Shown one piece after another: positions 1-8,587 of a stretch of DNA of 64,000 nucleotides. How positions within the stretch are numbered: the first letter of the stretch is position 1; each line of letters begins with the position of its first letter. The stretch is taken from contig DATLGL010000060.1 in the NCBI GenBank assembly GCA_035540495.1, positions 186,001 to 250,000 on the forward strand. Direction: 5' to 3'. This DNA comes from DASVEG01 sp035540495 (lineage in GTDB: Bacteria > Actinomycetota > Acidimicrobiia > Acidimicrobiales > CADCTF01). The notes below the pieces were generated by a model that was not told the DNA's origin, searched no databases, and worked only from the letters and a program-made list of their open reading frames with translations. A program made the position numbers and the translations under genes.

Positions 1-693
1 GGGCTGGGGCTGCGCTGCGGTTCGTTCGACGTGAACGCCGCGTGCGCCGGCTTCGCCTACGGCCTCGTGGTCGGCTCGTCGATGATCTCGACCGGCCATC
101 GCAACGTGCTCGTGATCGGCGCGGAGACGATCTCGCGGTTCCTGAACTTCGAAGACCGGGGCACCGCGATCATCTTCGGCGACGGTGCGGGCGCGGCGGT
201 GCTCACGCCGAGCACCGACGGCGCCGGGTTGCTCGGATGGGACCTCGGGTGTGACGGATCGGCGGCCCGTCTCATCGAGGTGCCTGTCGGCGGGAGCCGC
301 CGTCCGGCGGCACCGGACACCGTCACCGGCACCGACCACTACCTGCAGATGCAGGGCAACGAGGTCTTCCGGAAGGCGGTGCGCGCCGTCGAGCAGAGCG
401 CGCTGGCGGCCCTGGGCTACGCCGGTGTCGAGGCGGGCGAGGTCGACCTCTTCATCCCGCACCAGGCGAACGTGCGCATCGTCGAGGCCGTGTGCCAGCG
501 CATCGGCGTGCCGATGGACAAGACCGTCGTCAACATCTCGAAGTACGGCAACACGAGCGCGGCGTCGATCCCGCTCGCCATCGGTGACGCGCTCGCCGAG
601 GGCCGCATCAACGACGGCGACCTCGTGCTGCTGTCCGGCTTCGGCGCCGGCATGACGTGGGCCAGCGTCGTTCTCCGGTGGGGCCGCTCGTGA
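1..693 (+). CDS. fabH: 3-oxoacyl-ACP synthase III (FabH), 5' truncated
   Basis: Starts type II fatty-acid synthesis by condensing an acyl-CoA primer with malonyl-ACP. The frame is open from base 1, so the N-terminal third lies outside the window and about 230 residues remain. The full catalytic triad is visible: the cysteine in NAACAGF (residue 15 of the fragment), the histidine in IPHQANVRI and the asparagine in SKYGNTSAAS. The stop overlaps the GTG start of fabG by four bases (GTGA), which points to translational coupling in a FAS-II operon. Primer preference, straight or branched, cannot be read from this fragment. Confidence 0.95.
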   Translation, partial: GLGLRCGSFDVNAACAGFAYGLVVGSSMISTGHRNVLVIGAETISRFLNFEDRGTAIIFGDGAGAAVLTPSTDGAGLLGWDLGCDGSAARLIEVPVGGSRRPAAPDTVTGTDHYLQMQGNEVFRKAVRAVEQSALAALGYAGVEAGEVDLFIPHQANVRIVEAVCQRIGVPMDKTVVNISKYGNTSAASIPLAIGDALAEGRINDGDLVLLSGFGAGMTWASVVLRWGRS

Positions 694-1454
694 GCGAGTC
701 GACCGGACGAGTCGCGTTCGTCACCGGGGCATCCGGCGGCATCGGCCGCGCCTGCGCAGTCGCCCTCGCCGAGCAAGGGATCGCCGACCGGATCGCCGTC
801 GGCTGGGCCGGCAACGAGCAGGGTGGCGCGCAGACGTGCAAGGAGATCGCTGCCGCGCGGGAAGGCGTGAAGTCGCTCGCGATCGCGGTCGACGTCTCCG
901 ACCCGCAGAGCGTCGAGAGCGCGTTCCACCAGATCGAGACGGCCTTCGGACCGGTCGAGATCCTCGTCAACAACGCAGGCATCACCCGCGACGGGCTGCT
1001 CATGCGGATGAGCGACGAGAACTGGAACGACGTGCTGCGCACCAACCTCGACGGCGCCTTCCACTGCATCCGCCGGGCGACGCCGAAGATGATGCGGGGC
1101 CGCTTCGGCCGCATCGTCAACGTCGGCTCCGTCGCCGGACTCGCCGGTGGCGCAGGCCAGGCCAACTACAGCGCGGCGAAGGCCGGCCTGGTCGGCCTCT
1201 CCCGCGCAACGGCGCGCGAGCTCGCGAGTCGCGGCATCACCTGCAACGTCGTCGCTCCCGGTCCCATCACGACCGCGATGACCGACGCCCTGCCGCAGGA
1301 ACGTCGTGACGAGCTGACGAAGCAAGTGCCCGCCGGTCGCTTCGGCACCCCCGAGGAGGTCGCCGCTAGCGTCGCCTTCCTCGCATCCGACCTCGCCGGC
1401 TACATCACCGGCGCCGTCGTCCCCGTCGACGGCGGCCTCGGCATGGGCCACTGA
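690..1454 (+). CDS. fabG: 3-oxoacyl-ACP reductase (FabG)
   Basis: NADPH-dependent reductase of the second step of fatty-acid elongation. It is a short-chain dehydrogenase of 254 residues, normal for FabG. The Rossmann motif TGASGGIGRA lies near the N-terminus, NNAG follows at about residue 90, and the catalytic Ser (VNVGSVAG) and YxxxK (YSAAK) come later; the C-terminus ends in VDGGLGMGH. I chose the GTG at 690, which overlaps the fabH stop, because residues before it in this frame do not look like SDR sequence. The neighbours fabH, acpP and fabF favour FabG over a general SDR. Confidence 0.93.
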   Translation: MSESTGRVAFVTGASGGIGRACAVALAEQGIADRIAVGWAGNEQGGAQTCKEIAAAREGVKSLAIAVDVSDPQSVESAFHQIETAFGPVEILVNNAGITRDGLLMRMSDENWNDVLRTNLDGAFHCIRRATPKMMRGRFGRIVNVGSVAGLAGGAGQANYSAAKAGLVGLSRATARELASRGITCNVVAPGPITTAMTDALPQERRDELTKQVPAGRFGTPEEVAASVAFLASDLAGYITGAVVPVDGGLGMGH

Positions 1455-1508
1455 AGTCGTTCGTAACCCCGTTCCGCCCCTTCCCCCCATTTCCACAGGA
1501 GAACCCCG

Positions 1509-1763
1509 ATGACCACCCGTGACACCGTCTTCGCCACCCTCAAGTCCGCTGCTGCGGAGGTGCTCGGCGTCGACGAATCGCAGGTGACCGAGGACGCCCG
1601 CTTCAAGGACGACCTCGACGCCGACAGCCTCGACCTGGTCGAGCTCGTGATGGCGCTCGAGGAGCGTCTCGACGTGTCCGTGCCCGAGGAGGAGCTCGAG
1701 GGGATCGAAACCGTCGGTCAGGCCCTCGACCTCATCGCCGGCAAGGTGAGCGCCGACGCATGA
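1509..1763 (+). CDS. acpP: Acyl carrier protein
   Basis: Carries growing acyl chains on a phosphopantetheine arm through the FAS-II cycle. The protein has 84 residues, is strongly acidic and has the modification motif DADSLDLVE, whose serine accepts the cofactor. An AGGAG sequence lies seven to eleven bases before the ATG. The stop codon overlaps the start of fabF (ATGA), so ACP and the condensing enzyme are probably translated together. The 54-base gap after fabG is the only real spacer in this part of the operon. It could hold a second promoter to give the high ACP level cells need, but I see no clear one. Confidence 0.96.
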   Translation: MTTRDTVFATLKSAAAEVLGVDESQVTEDARFKDDLDADSLDLVELVMALEERLDVSVPEEELEGIETVGQALDLIAGKVSADA

Positions 1764-3004
1764 CCGAGGACGGGCGCGGCCGGCCGCGCATCGCCATCAC
1801 CGGCATGGGCGTGAAGACGCCTGCCGGCAACGATCTCGAGACGTTCTGGAACACGCTCGCCGCAGCCGACTCGCAGGCCGCGACGTGGACCCTCATCGAC
1901 CCCGACTCGGTGCCCGTGAAGTTCGGGTGCGAAGTGAAGGACTTCGACCCGGTCGAGTACCTCGGCCCGAAGGAGTCGCGCCGCCAGGATCGCGTCGCGC
2001 AGATCGGGTTCGGCGCCGCAGCCGACGCGGCGAAGCAGGCGGGCGAGATCGGCGCCGACCCCGCTCGGTGCGCGGTCGTCGTCGGCACCGGCATCGGCGG
2101 CCTGTCGACGCTCGAGTCGCAGGTCGGCCTCTACAACGAGAAGGGTGCGGAGCGGGTCAGCCCGTTCCTCGTCCCGATGATGATGGCGAACGCGACTGCC
2201 GGCCTCGTCTCGATCCAGTACGGCTTCACCGGGCCCTCGCTCTGCATCACCACGGCATGCGCTGCCGGTGCCAACGCGGTCGGCGAAGCGGCACGGCTCA
2301 TCCGCGAAGGATCCGCCGACGTCGTGTTCGCCGGTGGTGTCGAGTCGTCGATCACCCCGACCGCCATCTCGGCCTTCGCCCGCATGGGCGCGCTTTCCGG
2401 GCGCAACGACGATCCGAAGCGCGCGAGCCGGCCCTTCGACGCCGCCCGCGACGGCTTCGTCATGGGCGAGGGCGCGGCGTTCCTCGTCCTCGAGCGGTGG
2501 GACCGGGCCGAGGCCCGCGGCGCCACCATCCTCGGCGAGCTCCTCGGCTACGGCCGCAACTGCGACGCCCACCACATCACCGCCCCGTCTCCCGGCGGTG
2601 CCGGTGCCGTGGCGTGCATGCAGGCCGCGCTCGACGACGCCGGCATCGAGGCATCGAAGGTCAACCACATCAACGCCCACGGCACCTCGACGCCGCTCAA
2701 CGACGCGGCCGAGTCGGAAGCGGCGATCAAGGTGTTCGGGGGGACCCCTCCGCCCGTCACCTCGATCAAGGGCGTGACCGGCCACCTCATCGGTGCAGCC
2801 GGTGCGGTGGAAGCGGTCGCTGCGGTGCTGTCGCTCCGCAACGGCCTCGTGACGCCGGTGGCGAACTACGAGACGCCGGATCCCGAGATCACCGCTGACG
2901 TCGTGGACGGCGAGCCGCGCGCGATCGGCGAGGGGTACGCGCTGTCGAACTCGTTCGGGTTCGGCGGGCACAACGCGTCGCTCGTCCTCGGCAGCGGGAA
3001 CTGA
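1760..3004 (+). CDS. fabF: 3-oxoacyl-ACP synthase II (FabF)
   Basis: Elongating condensing enzyme of FAS-II: transfers the acyl chain from ACP to its cysteine, then condenses it with malonyl-ACP. It has 414 residues, the usual length. Visible are the active-site cysteine in TTACAAGAN and the two catalytic histidines in NAHGTSTPLND and KGVTGHLIGAAGA. The C-terminus has the family signature SNSFGFGGHNASLV. The ATG at 1760 overlaps the acpP stop. In mycobacteria the related KasA/KasB act together with InhA, and an InhA-like reductase lies two genes downstream here. Confidence 0.95.
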   Translation: MTEDGRGRPRIAITGMGVKTPAGNDLETFWNTLAAADSQAATWTLIDPDSVPVKFGCEVKDFDPVEYLGPKESRRQDRVAQIGFGAAADAAKQAGEIGADPARCAVVVGTGIGGLSTLESQVGLYNEKGAERVSPFLVPMMMANATAGLVSIQYGFTGPSLCITTACAAGANAVGEAARLIREGSADVVFAGGVESSITPTAISAFARMGALSGRNDDPKRASRPFDAARDGFVMGEGAAFLVLERWDRAEARGATILGELLGYGRNCDAHHITAPSPGGAGAVACMQAALDDAGIEASKVNHINAHGTSTPLNDAAESEAAIKVFGGTPPPVTSIKGVTGHLIGAAGAVEAVAAVLSLRNGLVTPVANYETPDPEITADVVDGEPRAIGEGYALSNSFGFGGHNASLVLGSGN

Positions 3005-3011
3005 CCGCCTG

Positions 3012-4406
3012 ATGGGTCTGCTGCACGCCCCGCCGGTGCTGCCCGTCGCAGCACGGCGGGGCTCCGCGGCAGACGCATCGATCCGCCTCCTCGTCGACGA
3101 CGGCCCGCCCGTCGGGTTCTTCCGGGTCGAGGGAGGCAAGCACCGCGGTGCGATAGGTCCCGCCGAGGGTCAGACGATCGAGGCGCTCGTGCGTCGGGCG
3201 ACCGACGCGGGCGTCCCCATTGTCGGCGTCCTGTCCACCTCGGGCGCCGACATCCACGAGGGTGTCGCGTCGCTGCACGCGTGGGGCGGCATCGCCGCTG
3301 CGCTCGCGGCCGCGTCTGGCGTGGTGCCGATCGTGCTCGTGGTGACGGGGCCGTGCGTGAGCGGGCCGGCGCTCCTGCTGGGGTTGGCCGACGTCGTGGT
3401 GATGACGGTTGATGCGTTCGCGTACGTCAGCGGACCGGCTGCGGTGCGCAGCTTCACCGGCGTGCCCACGACCCACTCGTCGCTCGGCGGCGCACCGGTC
3501 CACGACCTGCGCAGCGGTGTCGCGTCGTTCGTGGCGGCCGACGAGGAGGACGCCCTGCACGTCGCAGCAGACGTGCTCGCGTTCCTCCCTCCGAACAACG
3601 CCACCGTCGCCCCGGTGCACGCGAGCGACGACGCCGTCGACCGCGCGTCTCGCGTCGCCGCCGAGGTGGTTCCCTCGTCGCCCACTGCGTCGTACGACGT
3701 GCGCCGCGTCATCGAAGACCTCTCCGACGACGGCTGGTACGTCGAGCTCAAGCCCCGGCACGCGCCGAACATCGTCACCGCGCTGGGCCGCATAGGCGGG
3801 CACCCCGTCGGCTTCATCGCCAACCAGCCGTCGGCTCTCGCCGGGACCCTCGACATCGAGGCGTCACAGAAGGCGGCGCGCTTCGTGCAGTGGTGCGACG
3901 CGTTCGGCATCGCGCTCGTTTCGCTCGTCGACACGCCCGGCTTCCAGCCGGGCAAGGACATCGAGTGGCGCGGGATGATCCGCCACGGCGCCGAGCTCGT
4001 GCACGCGTACGCGGCGGCGACCGTTCCCCGCATCTCGGTGATCCTCCGCAAGGCCTACGGCGGCGCCTACATCGTCATGGACTCCAAACAGCTCGGGTCC
4101 GATCTCTGCGTGTCGTGGCCCGCGGCCGAGATCGCGGTGATGGGCGCGTCGGGCGCGGTGCAGATCCTCCATGGGAAGCGCCTCGCCGCGCTGGAAGACC
4201 CCGACATCGCGGCCGAGGAACGGGCCGCGCTCGAAGCGGACTATGCGGAGCGCTACATGACGCCGGCGATCGCATGCGCCCGTGGCTACCTCGACGACGT
4301 CATCGACCCGCTCACCACCCGCTTCGTCCTCGCCAGCGCGCTCGAGGCGCTCCTGCACAAGCGGGAGCACACGCCGCGCCGCCGGCACTCCAACGGTCCC
4401 CTCTAG
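3012..4406 (+). CDS. Acyl-CoA carboxylase carboxyltransferase subunit (AccD/PccB type)
   Basis: Carboxyltransferase half of a biotin-dependent acyl-CoA carboxylase, expected to make malonyl-CoA for the operon it sits in. Two crotonase-like halves are recognisable, roughly residues 25-220 and 235-450. The second half carries the family stretch LVDTPGFQPGKDIE and the acyl-binding segment RKAYGGAYIVMDSK. At 464 residues it is about 50 shorter than typical PccB/AccD5 proteins, and the shortfall is at the N-terminus. No biotin carboxylase or carrier gene is nearby, so its partner must be encoded elsewhere. Substrate (acetyl- or propionyl-CoA) is not decided by the visible sequence; location favours acetyl-CoA. 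Confidence 0.85.
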   Translation: MGLLHAPPVLPVAARRGSAADASIRLLVDDGPPVGFFRVEGGKHRGAIGPAEGQTIEALVRRATDAGVPIVGVLSTSGADIHEGVASLHAWGGIAAALAAASGVVPIVLVVTGPCVSGPALLLGLADVVVMTVDAFAYVSGPAAVRSFTGVPTTHSSLGGAPVHDLRSGVASFVAADEEDALHVAADVLAFLPPNNATVAPVHASDDAVDRASRVAAEVVPSSPTASYDVRRVIEDLSDDGWYVELKPRHAPNIVTALGRIGGHPVGFIANQPSALAGTLDIEASQKAARFVQWCDAFGIALVSLVDTPGFQPGKDIEWRGMIRHGAELVHAYAAATVPRISVILRKAYGGAYIVMDSKQLGSDLCVSWPAAEIAVMGASGAVQILHGKRLAALEDPDIAAEERAALEADYAERYMTPAIACARGYLDDVIDPLTTRFVLASALEALLHKREHTPRRRHSNGPL

Positions 4407-4415
4407 GAGAACCCC

Positions 4416-5189
4416 GTGCTGCTCGAAGGCAAGAAGATCCTCGTCACCGGTGTGCTGAACGACGACTCAATCGCGTTCTCCGTCGCTCGCCTTGCGCAGG
4501 AGCAGGGGGCGGAGGTCGTGCTCACCAGCTTCGGTCGCGTGATGCGCATCACCGAACGCGTCGCCAAGAAGCTGCCGACGACGCCCGATGTCCTCGAGCT
4601 CGACGTCACCAACCCGGAGGACTGCGAACGCCTCACCGGTGAGCTCGACAGGCGCTGGGGACGGGTCGACGGCGTCCTCCACGCGATCGCCAACGCGAAC
4701 CCCGAGACGTGCCTCGGCGGCGACATCATGAAGGCGACGTGGGACGACGTCGGTCCTGCGATCCAGATCAGCGCGTACTCGCTCAAGGCGCTCGCCCAGG
4801 TCGCCCTTCCGCTGATGAAGGACGGCGGCGGATCGATCGTCGGCCTCGACTTCGACAACTCCACCGTCGCCTGGCCGGTCTACGACTGGATGGGCGTGGC
4901 CAAGGCCGCGCTCGAGGCGACGACGCGGTACCTCGCGCGCGACCTCGGTTCTCAGCAGGTCCGGGTGAACCTCGTCGCAGCAGGCCCGCTCCGGACGCTG
5001 TCGGCGAAGTCGATCCCCGGCTTCGGGCAGTTCGAGGAGACGTGGACCGCAAGGGCGCCGCTCGGCTGGGACCTGCGCGACCCCGGGCCCGTCGCTCGTG
5101 CGTGCGTGGCGCTCCTCTCCGACTGGTTCCCCGCGACGACGGGCGAGATCGTCCACGTCGACGGCGGGTTCCACGCCGTCGGCGCCTGA
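4416..5189 (+). CDS. fabI: Enoyl-ACP reductase, InhA type
   Basis: NADH-dependent reduction of the trans-2-enoyl-ACP double bond, the last step of each FAS-II cycle. It has 257 residues. The active site reads YDWMGVAK, that is Tyr-x6-Lys, the spacing typical of FabI/InhA rather than the Tyr-x3-Lys of ordinary SDRs, and close to the InhA segment. The N-terminus has the FabI-style nucleotide loop VTGVLNDDSIAFSVA. The start is a GTG with AGGAGA five bases upstream, part of which overlaps the previous stop. By family knowledge InhA-type reductases are the isoniazid/triclosan target; sensitivity of this one is unknown. Confidence 0.93.
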   Translation: MLLEGKKILVTGVLNDDSIAFSVARLAQEQGAEVVLTSFGRVMRITERVAKKLPTTPDVLELDVTNPEDCERLTGELDRRWGRVDGVLHAIANANPETCLGGDIMKATWDDVGPAIQISAYSLKALAQVALPLMKDGGGSIVGLDFDNSTVAWPVYDWMGVAKAALEATTRYLARDLGSQQVRVNLVAAGPLRTLSAKSIPGFGQFEETWTARAPLGWDLRDPGPVARACVALLSDWFPATTGEIVHVDGGFHAVGA

Positions 5190-5204
5190 GCCGCTCGCTG
5201 CGGC

Positions 5205-5564
5205 TTGGACCCCTTCGAGATCCTCGGGGTCGCGCCTGACGCCACCGATGACGAGATCCGGTCGGCGTACCGGCACCTCGTCCGCGAGCTGCACCCCGAC
5301 ACGCGCGCGCCCGACATCGATCCTGCGCTCGCCGACGAGGCGCTGCGGCAGGTGCGGTCGGCCTACGAGGTGTTGCACGGCCCCTCCCCCGATCGCTCTG
5401 TCACCTGGAACCGAACGGGAGGTGTTCGGGATCAGGTGACAGAACAACAGGGAGCGCCGCGACACGGGCGCCGGTTCCCGTGGTGGTTCGTCGCGATCGC
5501 GGTGATGGTGGCGATCTTCATCGTGACGGCCTACGCCGGCAGTGTTCCCGTCAGCTCGCCCTGA
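5205..5564 (+). CDS. Small membrane-anchored J-domain protein
   Basis: An N-terminal J domain covers about residues 1-65, with the diagnostic HPD (ELHPDT near residue 30) that stimulates Hsp70 ATPase. It is followed by a short charged linker and one hydrophobic segment (WWFVAIAVMVAIFIVTAYAG) close to the C-terminus. No zinc-finger or substrate domain is present, so it is a J-domain-only cochaperone that probably brings DnaK to the membrane. The start is a TTG at 5205; no upstream alternative keeps the J domain intact. It follows fabI by 15 bases and may be read from the same transcript. The role is inferred. Confidence 0.75.
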   Translation: MDPFEILGVAPDATDDEIRSAYRHLVRELHPDTRAPDIDPALADEALRQVRSAYEVLHGPSPDRSVTWNRTGGVRDQVTEQQGAPRHGRRFPWWFVAIAVMVAIFIVTAYAGSVPVSSP

Positions 5565-5644
5565 CTAGTTCTTTCGGGCCATGCCAAAACCGCCCGCCCG
5601 GAGGATGGTCGGCGAAAGGCACCTTCCCTACCTTGAAGGGTGAA

Positions 5645-6157
5645 ATGGTGCGTCCCACCTGGGTCATCTCTGCGCTCTCCGTCGCCTCGGGCAGCATCGC
5701 TGCGCTGGGTCTCGTGGCCGCGGGCGTGCACCTGGGGCAGGGGTCACTGAGCGGAGATCCCCGCCCGCCGTCGACGATGCTGTCCCGCCCGGCGGCGCAG
5801 GTCGTGATCCCTCCTCGGGTCGACGACGTTCCGGTGATCGCCACGTCTGCCGCGTTCGATTCGGCGCTCGCTCCTGCGGCGCCGGACACGAACCCGGTGC
5901 CGGCACCGGGCCCCCAGTCGGTGCCGGCGCCGGGACCTTCCGAGTCGCCGGCGTCGCCGGCGCCCACACCGCCAGGTCCTGCGCCCGCCCCCGCCGAGCC
6001 GCCGGTGCCGCCCCTGCCGGCACCCGACGACGGCGCGCTCGACCCGGTCGTGTCGGTGCTCGGCCCGGTGGTCGACGGGCTCCTCGGCGGCACCACCGCG
6101 AACGAGGCCGGCGCCCAGACGCCGACCTCGTCGATCACCTCACTGCTCGGCCTGTAA
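5645..6157 (+). CDS. Proline-rich exported or membrane-anchored protein, unknown function
   Basis: About 170 residues. The N-terminus MVRPTWVISAL runs into a hydrophobic stretch to about residue 27 that could be a signal anchor. From about residue 80 to 130 the protein is a low-complexity Pro/Ala region with repeats of the type PVPAPGP, as in wall-spanning linkers. The C-terminus is a short Gly/Leu-rich segment ending SSITSLLGL. I recognise no family. The ATG at 5645 is chosen because GAAGGG lies upstream and the longer frame runs through non-protein-like sequence overlapping the J-domain gene. Confidence 0.55.
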   Translation: MVRPTWVISALSVASGSIAALGLVAAGVHLGQGSLSGDPRPPSTMLSRPAAQVVIPPRVDDVPVIATSAAFDSALAPAAPDTNPVPAPGPQSVPAPGPSESPASPAPTPPGPAPAPAEPPVPPLPAPDDGALDPVVSVLGPVVDGLLGGTTANEAGAQTPTSSITSLLGL

Positions 6158-6181
6158 CCGCCGAGACGACCGCTCCAGCAG

Positions 6182-6808
6182 CTACGGCGTGCTGGGAACC
6201 CGCGTGCCCTGGATCACGTGGTCGACGAAGCCGTACTCCTTGGCCTCCTCGGCGGTGAACCAACGGTCGCGGTCGGAGTCTTCTTCGATCCGCTCGACCG
6301 GCTGGCCGGTGTGGAACGCGATGCGCTCGGCCATCATCCGCTTCATGTAGATGATCTGCTCCGCCTGGATCGCGATGTCAGCGGCCTGGCCCTGGAACTG
6401 GCCGAGCGGCTGGTGCATCATCACCCGGCTGTGGGGCAGGGCGTAGCGCTTGCCCTTGGTTCCTGCGCAGAGCAGGAACTGACCCATCGACGCGGCCATG
6501 CCGAGGCACACCGTCGACACGTCGCACGGGACGTACTGCATCGTGTCGTAGATGGCGAGGCCGGCGGTGACGGAGCCGCCCGGCGAGTTCACGTAGACCG
6601 CGATGTCGCGATCGCTGTCTTCGGCCAGCAGCAGGAGCTGGGCGCAGATGAGGTTCGCGAGGTTGTCGTCGACCACGCTGCCGAGGAAGACGATCCGCCG
6701 CTTCAGGAGCTGCTGGAACAGCTCGGCACCGGCGGACATCTCGCCGGGGCCGGCCATGGTGAGCCCCGGGATGGAGGCGCTCGGAGGGACGATCAGATCC
6801 ATGCGCAC
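6182..6808 (-). CDS. clpP: ATP-dependent Clp protease proteolytic subunit
   Basis: Serine peptidase of the ClpP barrel, which degrades proteins unfolded by ClpX/ClpC. It has 208 residues. The catalytic serine lies in GMAASMG (Ser107), the histidine in MMHQPLG (His132), and the aspartate in the DSDRDRW stretch near residue 180. The start is GTG at 6808, with an in-frame ATG at 6802 as the alternative. Actinobacteria usually have tandem clpP1-clpP2 next to tig and clpX; here it stands alone between unrelated genes, so it may be an additional paralogue. Downstream and upstream neighbours face away, suggesting a single-gene transcript. Confidence 0.94.
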   Translation of the reverse strand: MRMDLIVPPSASIPGLTMAGPGEMSAGAELFQQLLKRRIVFLGSVVDDNLANLICAQLLLLAEDSDRDIAVYVNSPGGSVTAGLAIYDTMQYVPCDVSTVCLGMAASMGQFLLCAGTKGKRYALPHSRVMMHQPLGQFQGQAADIAIQAEQIIYMKRMMAERIAFHTGQPVERIEEDSDRDRWFTAEEAKEYGFVDHVIQGTRVPSTP

Positions 6809-7021
6809 ATGCTACCTGCGGGTTGCGCGAGATGTTTTCGCCCGGCGACGTTTGCCGGTCGGCGCTCCGGGGACAACTCTGTTCGGCGGCTCGTCTGGCA
6901 TTCCCGCCGGCCAGACGGGCCGCCACTTTCGCGCCTGGTCGATGTGGCTCGGCAGCCCAAGTCCGGCTGGTGTTGGCCCGAAGTTGCTGACGGTTTGGCA
7001 GCTCCGGCCGAGGGGGACATC

Positions 7022-7237
7022 GTGCGGGTGATCGTCGACCAGAACGAGGACCTCGGGCGTCCCGGCATGGCGGGGCTCTTCGCGGAGCTCGAGGCGGCTC
7101 CTGCGAGCCGAGCCGAGGCGCCGGGGTCGTGGGCACCGGTCGCCGTCTCGCACGGGCCGCTCGATCCGGCGCGGCGATCGGCGCTGGAGGCCTTCCACCG
7201 CTGGCTCGACGACGAGCGTGAGGCAACCCGCTCGTAG
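7022..7237 (+). CDS. Small hypothetical protein upstream of tRNA-Leu
   Basis: A possible 71-residue acidic protein starting with GTG and ending 17 bases before the tRNA gene. The sequence begins VRVIVDQNEDLGRP and ends WLDDEREATRS, a composition plausible for a soluble protein. I recognise no family and see no convincing ribosome binding site, and the frame stays open upstream to about 6218. The stretch 6809-7021 between clpP and this frame holds no other gene I can support; it should contain the clpP promoter on the minus strand. Confidence 0.35.
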   Translation: MRVIVDQNEDLGRPGMAGLFAELEAAPASRAEAPGSWAPVAVSHGPLDPARRSALEAFHRWLDDEREATRS

Positions 7238-7251
7238 ACTCGGTGGCCACC

Positions 7252-7336
<85 letters not shown>

Positions 7337-7425
7337 CTCGACGCCGTCGGCGGCCGAGCAGGCCGATCATCCGTGGGCCACACTTGGGACCGGGCGTGAT
7401 CGACGCCCAGAAATCGAGGGTGCCC

Positions 7426-7815
7426 ATGCCTTCCTTCCCGGCCATCACCCACGTCGCGCTGACGGTGACCGACCTGGATCGCAGCGTCCCGTGGTACGAG
7501 CGCCTGTTCGATGCGAAGCCGGTGCTGGACGAGGACACCGGGCCGTTCCGACACGTCGTGTGGGCGGTCGGCTCGACCTTGGTCGGCCTGCACCAGTTCC
7601 CTGATCCCGCGGCTGGCGAGTTCGACGAACGTCGTCCGGGCCTCGACCATCTCGCCTTCGCCTGTTCGAGTCGAGAGGAGCTCGCCGAGTGGCAGGCGCG
7701 GCTCGACGAGCTCGACATCAAGCACGGCGGCATCGTCGACGCGTCGTACGGCTCCGGCTTGTCGTTCCGCGATCCGGGTAACATCGCACTGGAGTTCTTC
7801 GCGCCTCCTTCGTAG
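7426..7815 (+). CDS. VOC (glyoxalase-fold) family protein
   Basis: A 129-residue protein with the paired beta-alpha-beta-beta-beta modules of the vicinal oxygen chelate superfamily. The first module begins THVALTVTDLDRSVPWYERLF, and the second has DHLAFACSSREELAEW followed by FRDPGNIALEFF, where the terminal Glu is the usual metal ligand position. The members range from glyoxalase I to dioxygenases and resistance proteins, and nothing here decides the substrate. I chose ATG 7426 with GAGGG six to ten bases before it; GTG 7420 is an alternative. Confidence 0.8.
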   Translation: MPSFPAITHVALTVTDLDRSVPWYERLFDAKPVLDEDTGPFRHVVWAVGSTLVGLHQFPDPAAGEFDERRPGLDHLAFACSSREELAEWQARLDELDIKHGGIVDASYGSGLSFRDPGNIALEFFAPPS

Positions 7816-7909
7816 CGCTGCGGCCGCGCTGGCAGGAATCGATCTGGCGCGGGTATGGAGTGCGCGCGCGGCCGCAGAGGGCGAGCCGGCAGCACGTGGA
7901 GAACGTGAG

Positions 7910-8122
7910 ATGGCTGACGCCACCTTCAAGAAGACCAAGCTCGTCGGCGAGTCGTCGGACGGGATCGAGCAGGCCGTCCGAGTTGCCCTCGGCACCTCCG
8001 CCGAGAACGTGCACGGACAGACGTGGTGCGAGATCACCGACATCCGGGCGAACATCAACGAGTCGGGCGCCGTCGAGCGCTGGCAGGTCGAGGTCGAGGT
8101 GGCGTTCAAGGTCGACAAGTAG
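7910..8122 (+). CDS. Dodecin family flavin-binding protein
   Basis: A 70-residue protein matching dodecins, small proteins that form hollow dodecamers and store riboflavin, FMN or CoA. Family features visible are the N-terminal strand KKTKLVGESSDGIEQAV, a WCEITDIRANI segment and the final strand WQVEVEVAFKVDK. The tryptophan that stacks on flavin in dodecins is present in TWCEI. The ATG is preceded by GGAGAA. It lies between VOC genes and may share their transcript. A protective, cofactor-buffering role is known for the family. Confidence 0.88.
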   Translation: MADATFKKTKLVGESSDGIEQAVRVALGTSAENVHGQTWCEITDIRANINESGAVERWQVEVEVAFKVDK

Positions 8123-8170
8123 CAAACCGCACGGGCGCCTCACGAGGCGCCCGCCTGCAAAGCTCGCCGC

Positions 8171-8587
8171 ATGGAGCAGCGAGTGACCCTCCTCACGTTG
8201 GGCGTCGACGACGTCGACCGGTCCCGGCGCTTCTACGAGGCGCTCGGGTGGTCGGGGCAGACGCCCGACGGTGAGGTGGTCTTCTTCCAGACCGGCGGGA
8301 GCGTCCTGGCCATCTGGGACCGGCGCAAGCTCGCCGACGACAGTGGCGTGACCGACAGCGGCGGCTGGGGTGGGATCACGATCGCGCACAACGTGCGGTC
8401 TCCCGAAGAGGTGGACGCGGTGCTGGCCGAAGCGGAACGTGCCGGTGCCAACGTGACCCGACGGGGAGCGCCGACGCCATGGGGCGGCTACTCCGGCGCC
8501 TTCACCGACCCCGACGGTCACGCATGGGAGATCGCGCACAACCCGGCGTGGCCGCTCGCCGAAGACGGGTCGGTGACGCTCCCGTGA
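8171..8587 (+). CDS. VOC family protein
   Basis: A 138-residue glyoxalase-fold protein. The opening RVTLLTLGVDDVDRSRRFYE and the second half SGAFTDPDGHAWEIAHNP match a common actinobacterial VOC group, with a Glu in WEIAHNP at the usual metal-binding place. Its function is not known. The stop overlaps the GTG start of the thioesterase by four bases, so the two proteins are probably made together and may act on related compounds. Confidence 0.82.
   Translation: MEQRVTLLTLGVDDVDRSRRFYEALGWSGQTPDGEVVFFQTGGSVLAIWDRRKLADDSGVTDSGGWGGITIAHNVRSPEEVDAVLAEAERAGANVTRRGAPTPWGGYSGAFTDPDGHAWEIAHNPAWPLAEDGSVTLP

Noticed and set aside
5480..5644. Longer start for the Pro-rich exported protein
   Set aside because: The extension overlaps the J-domain gene in another frame and destroys the N-terminal signal-like segment.
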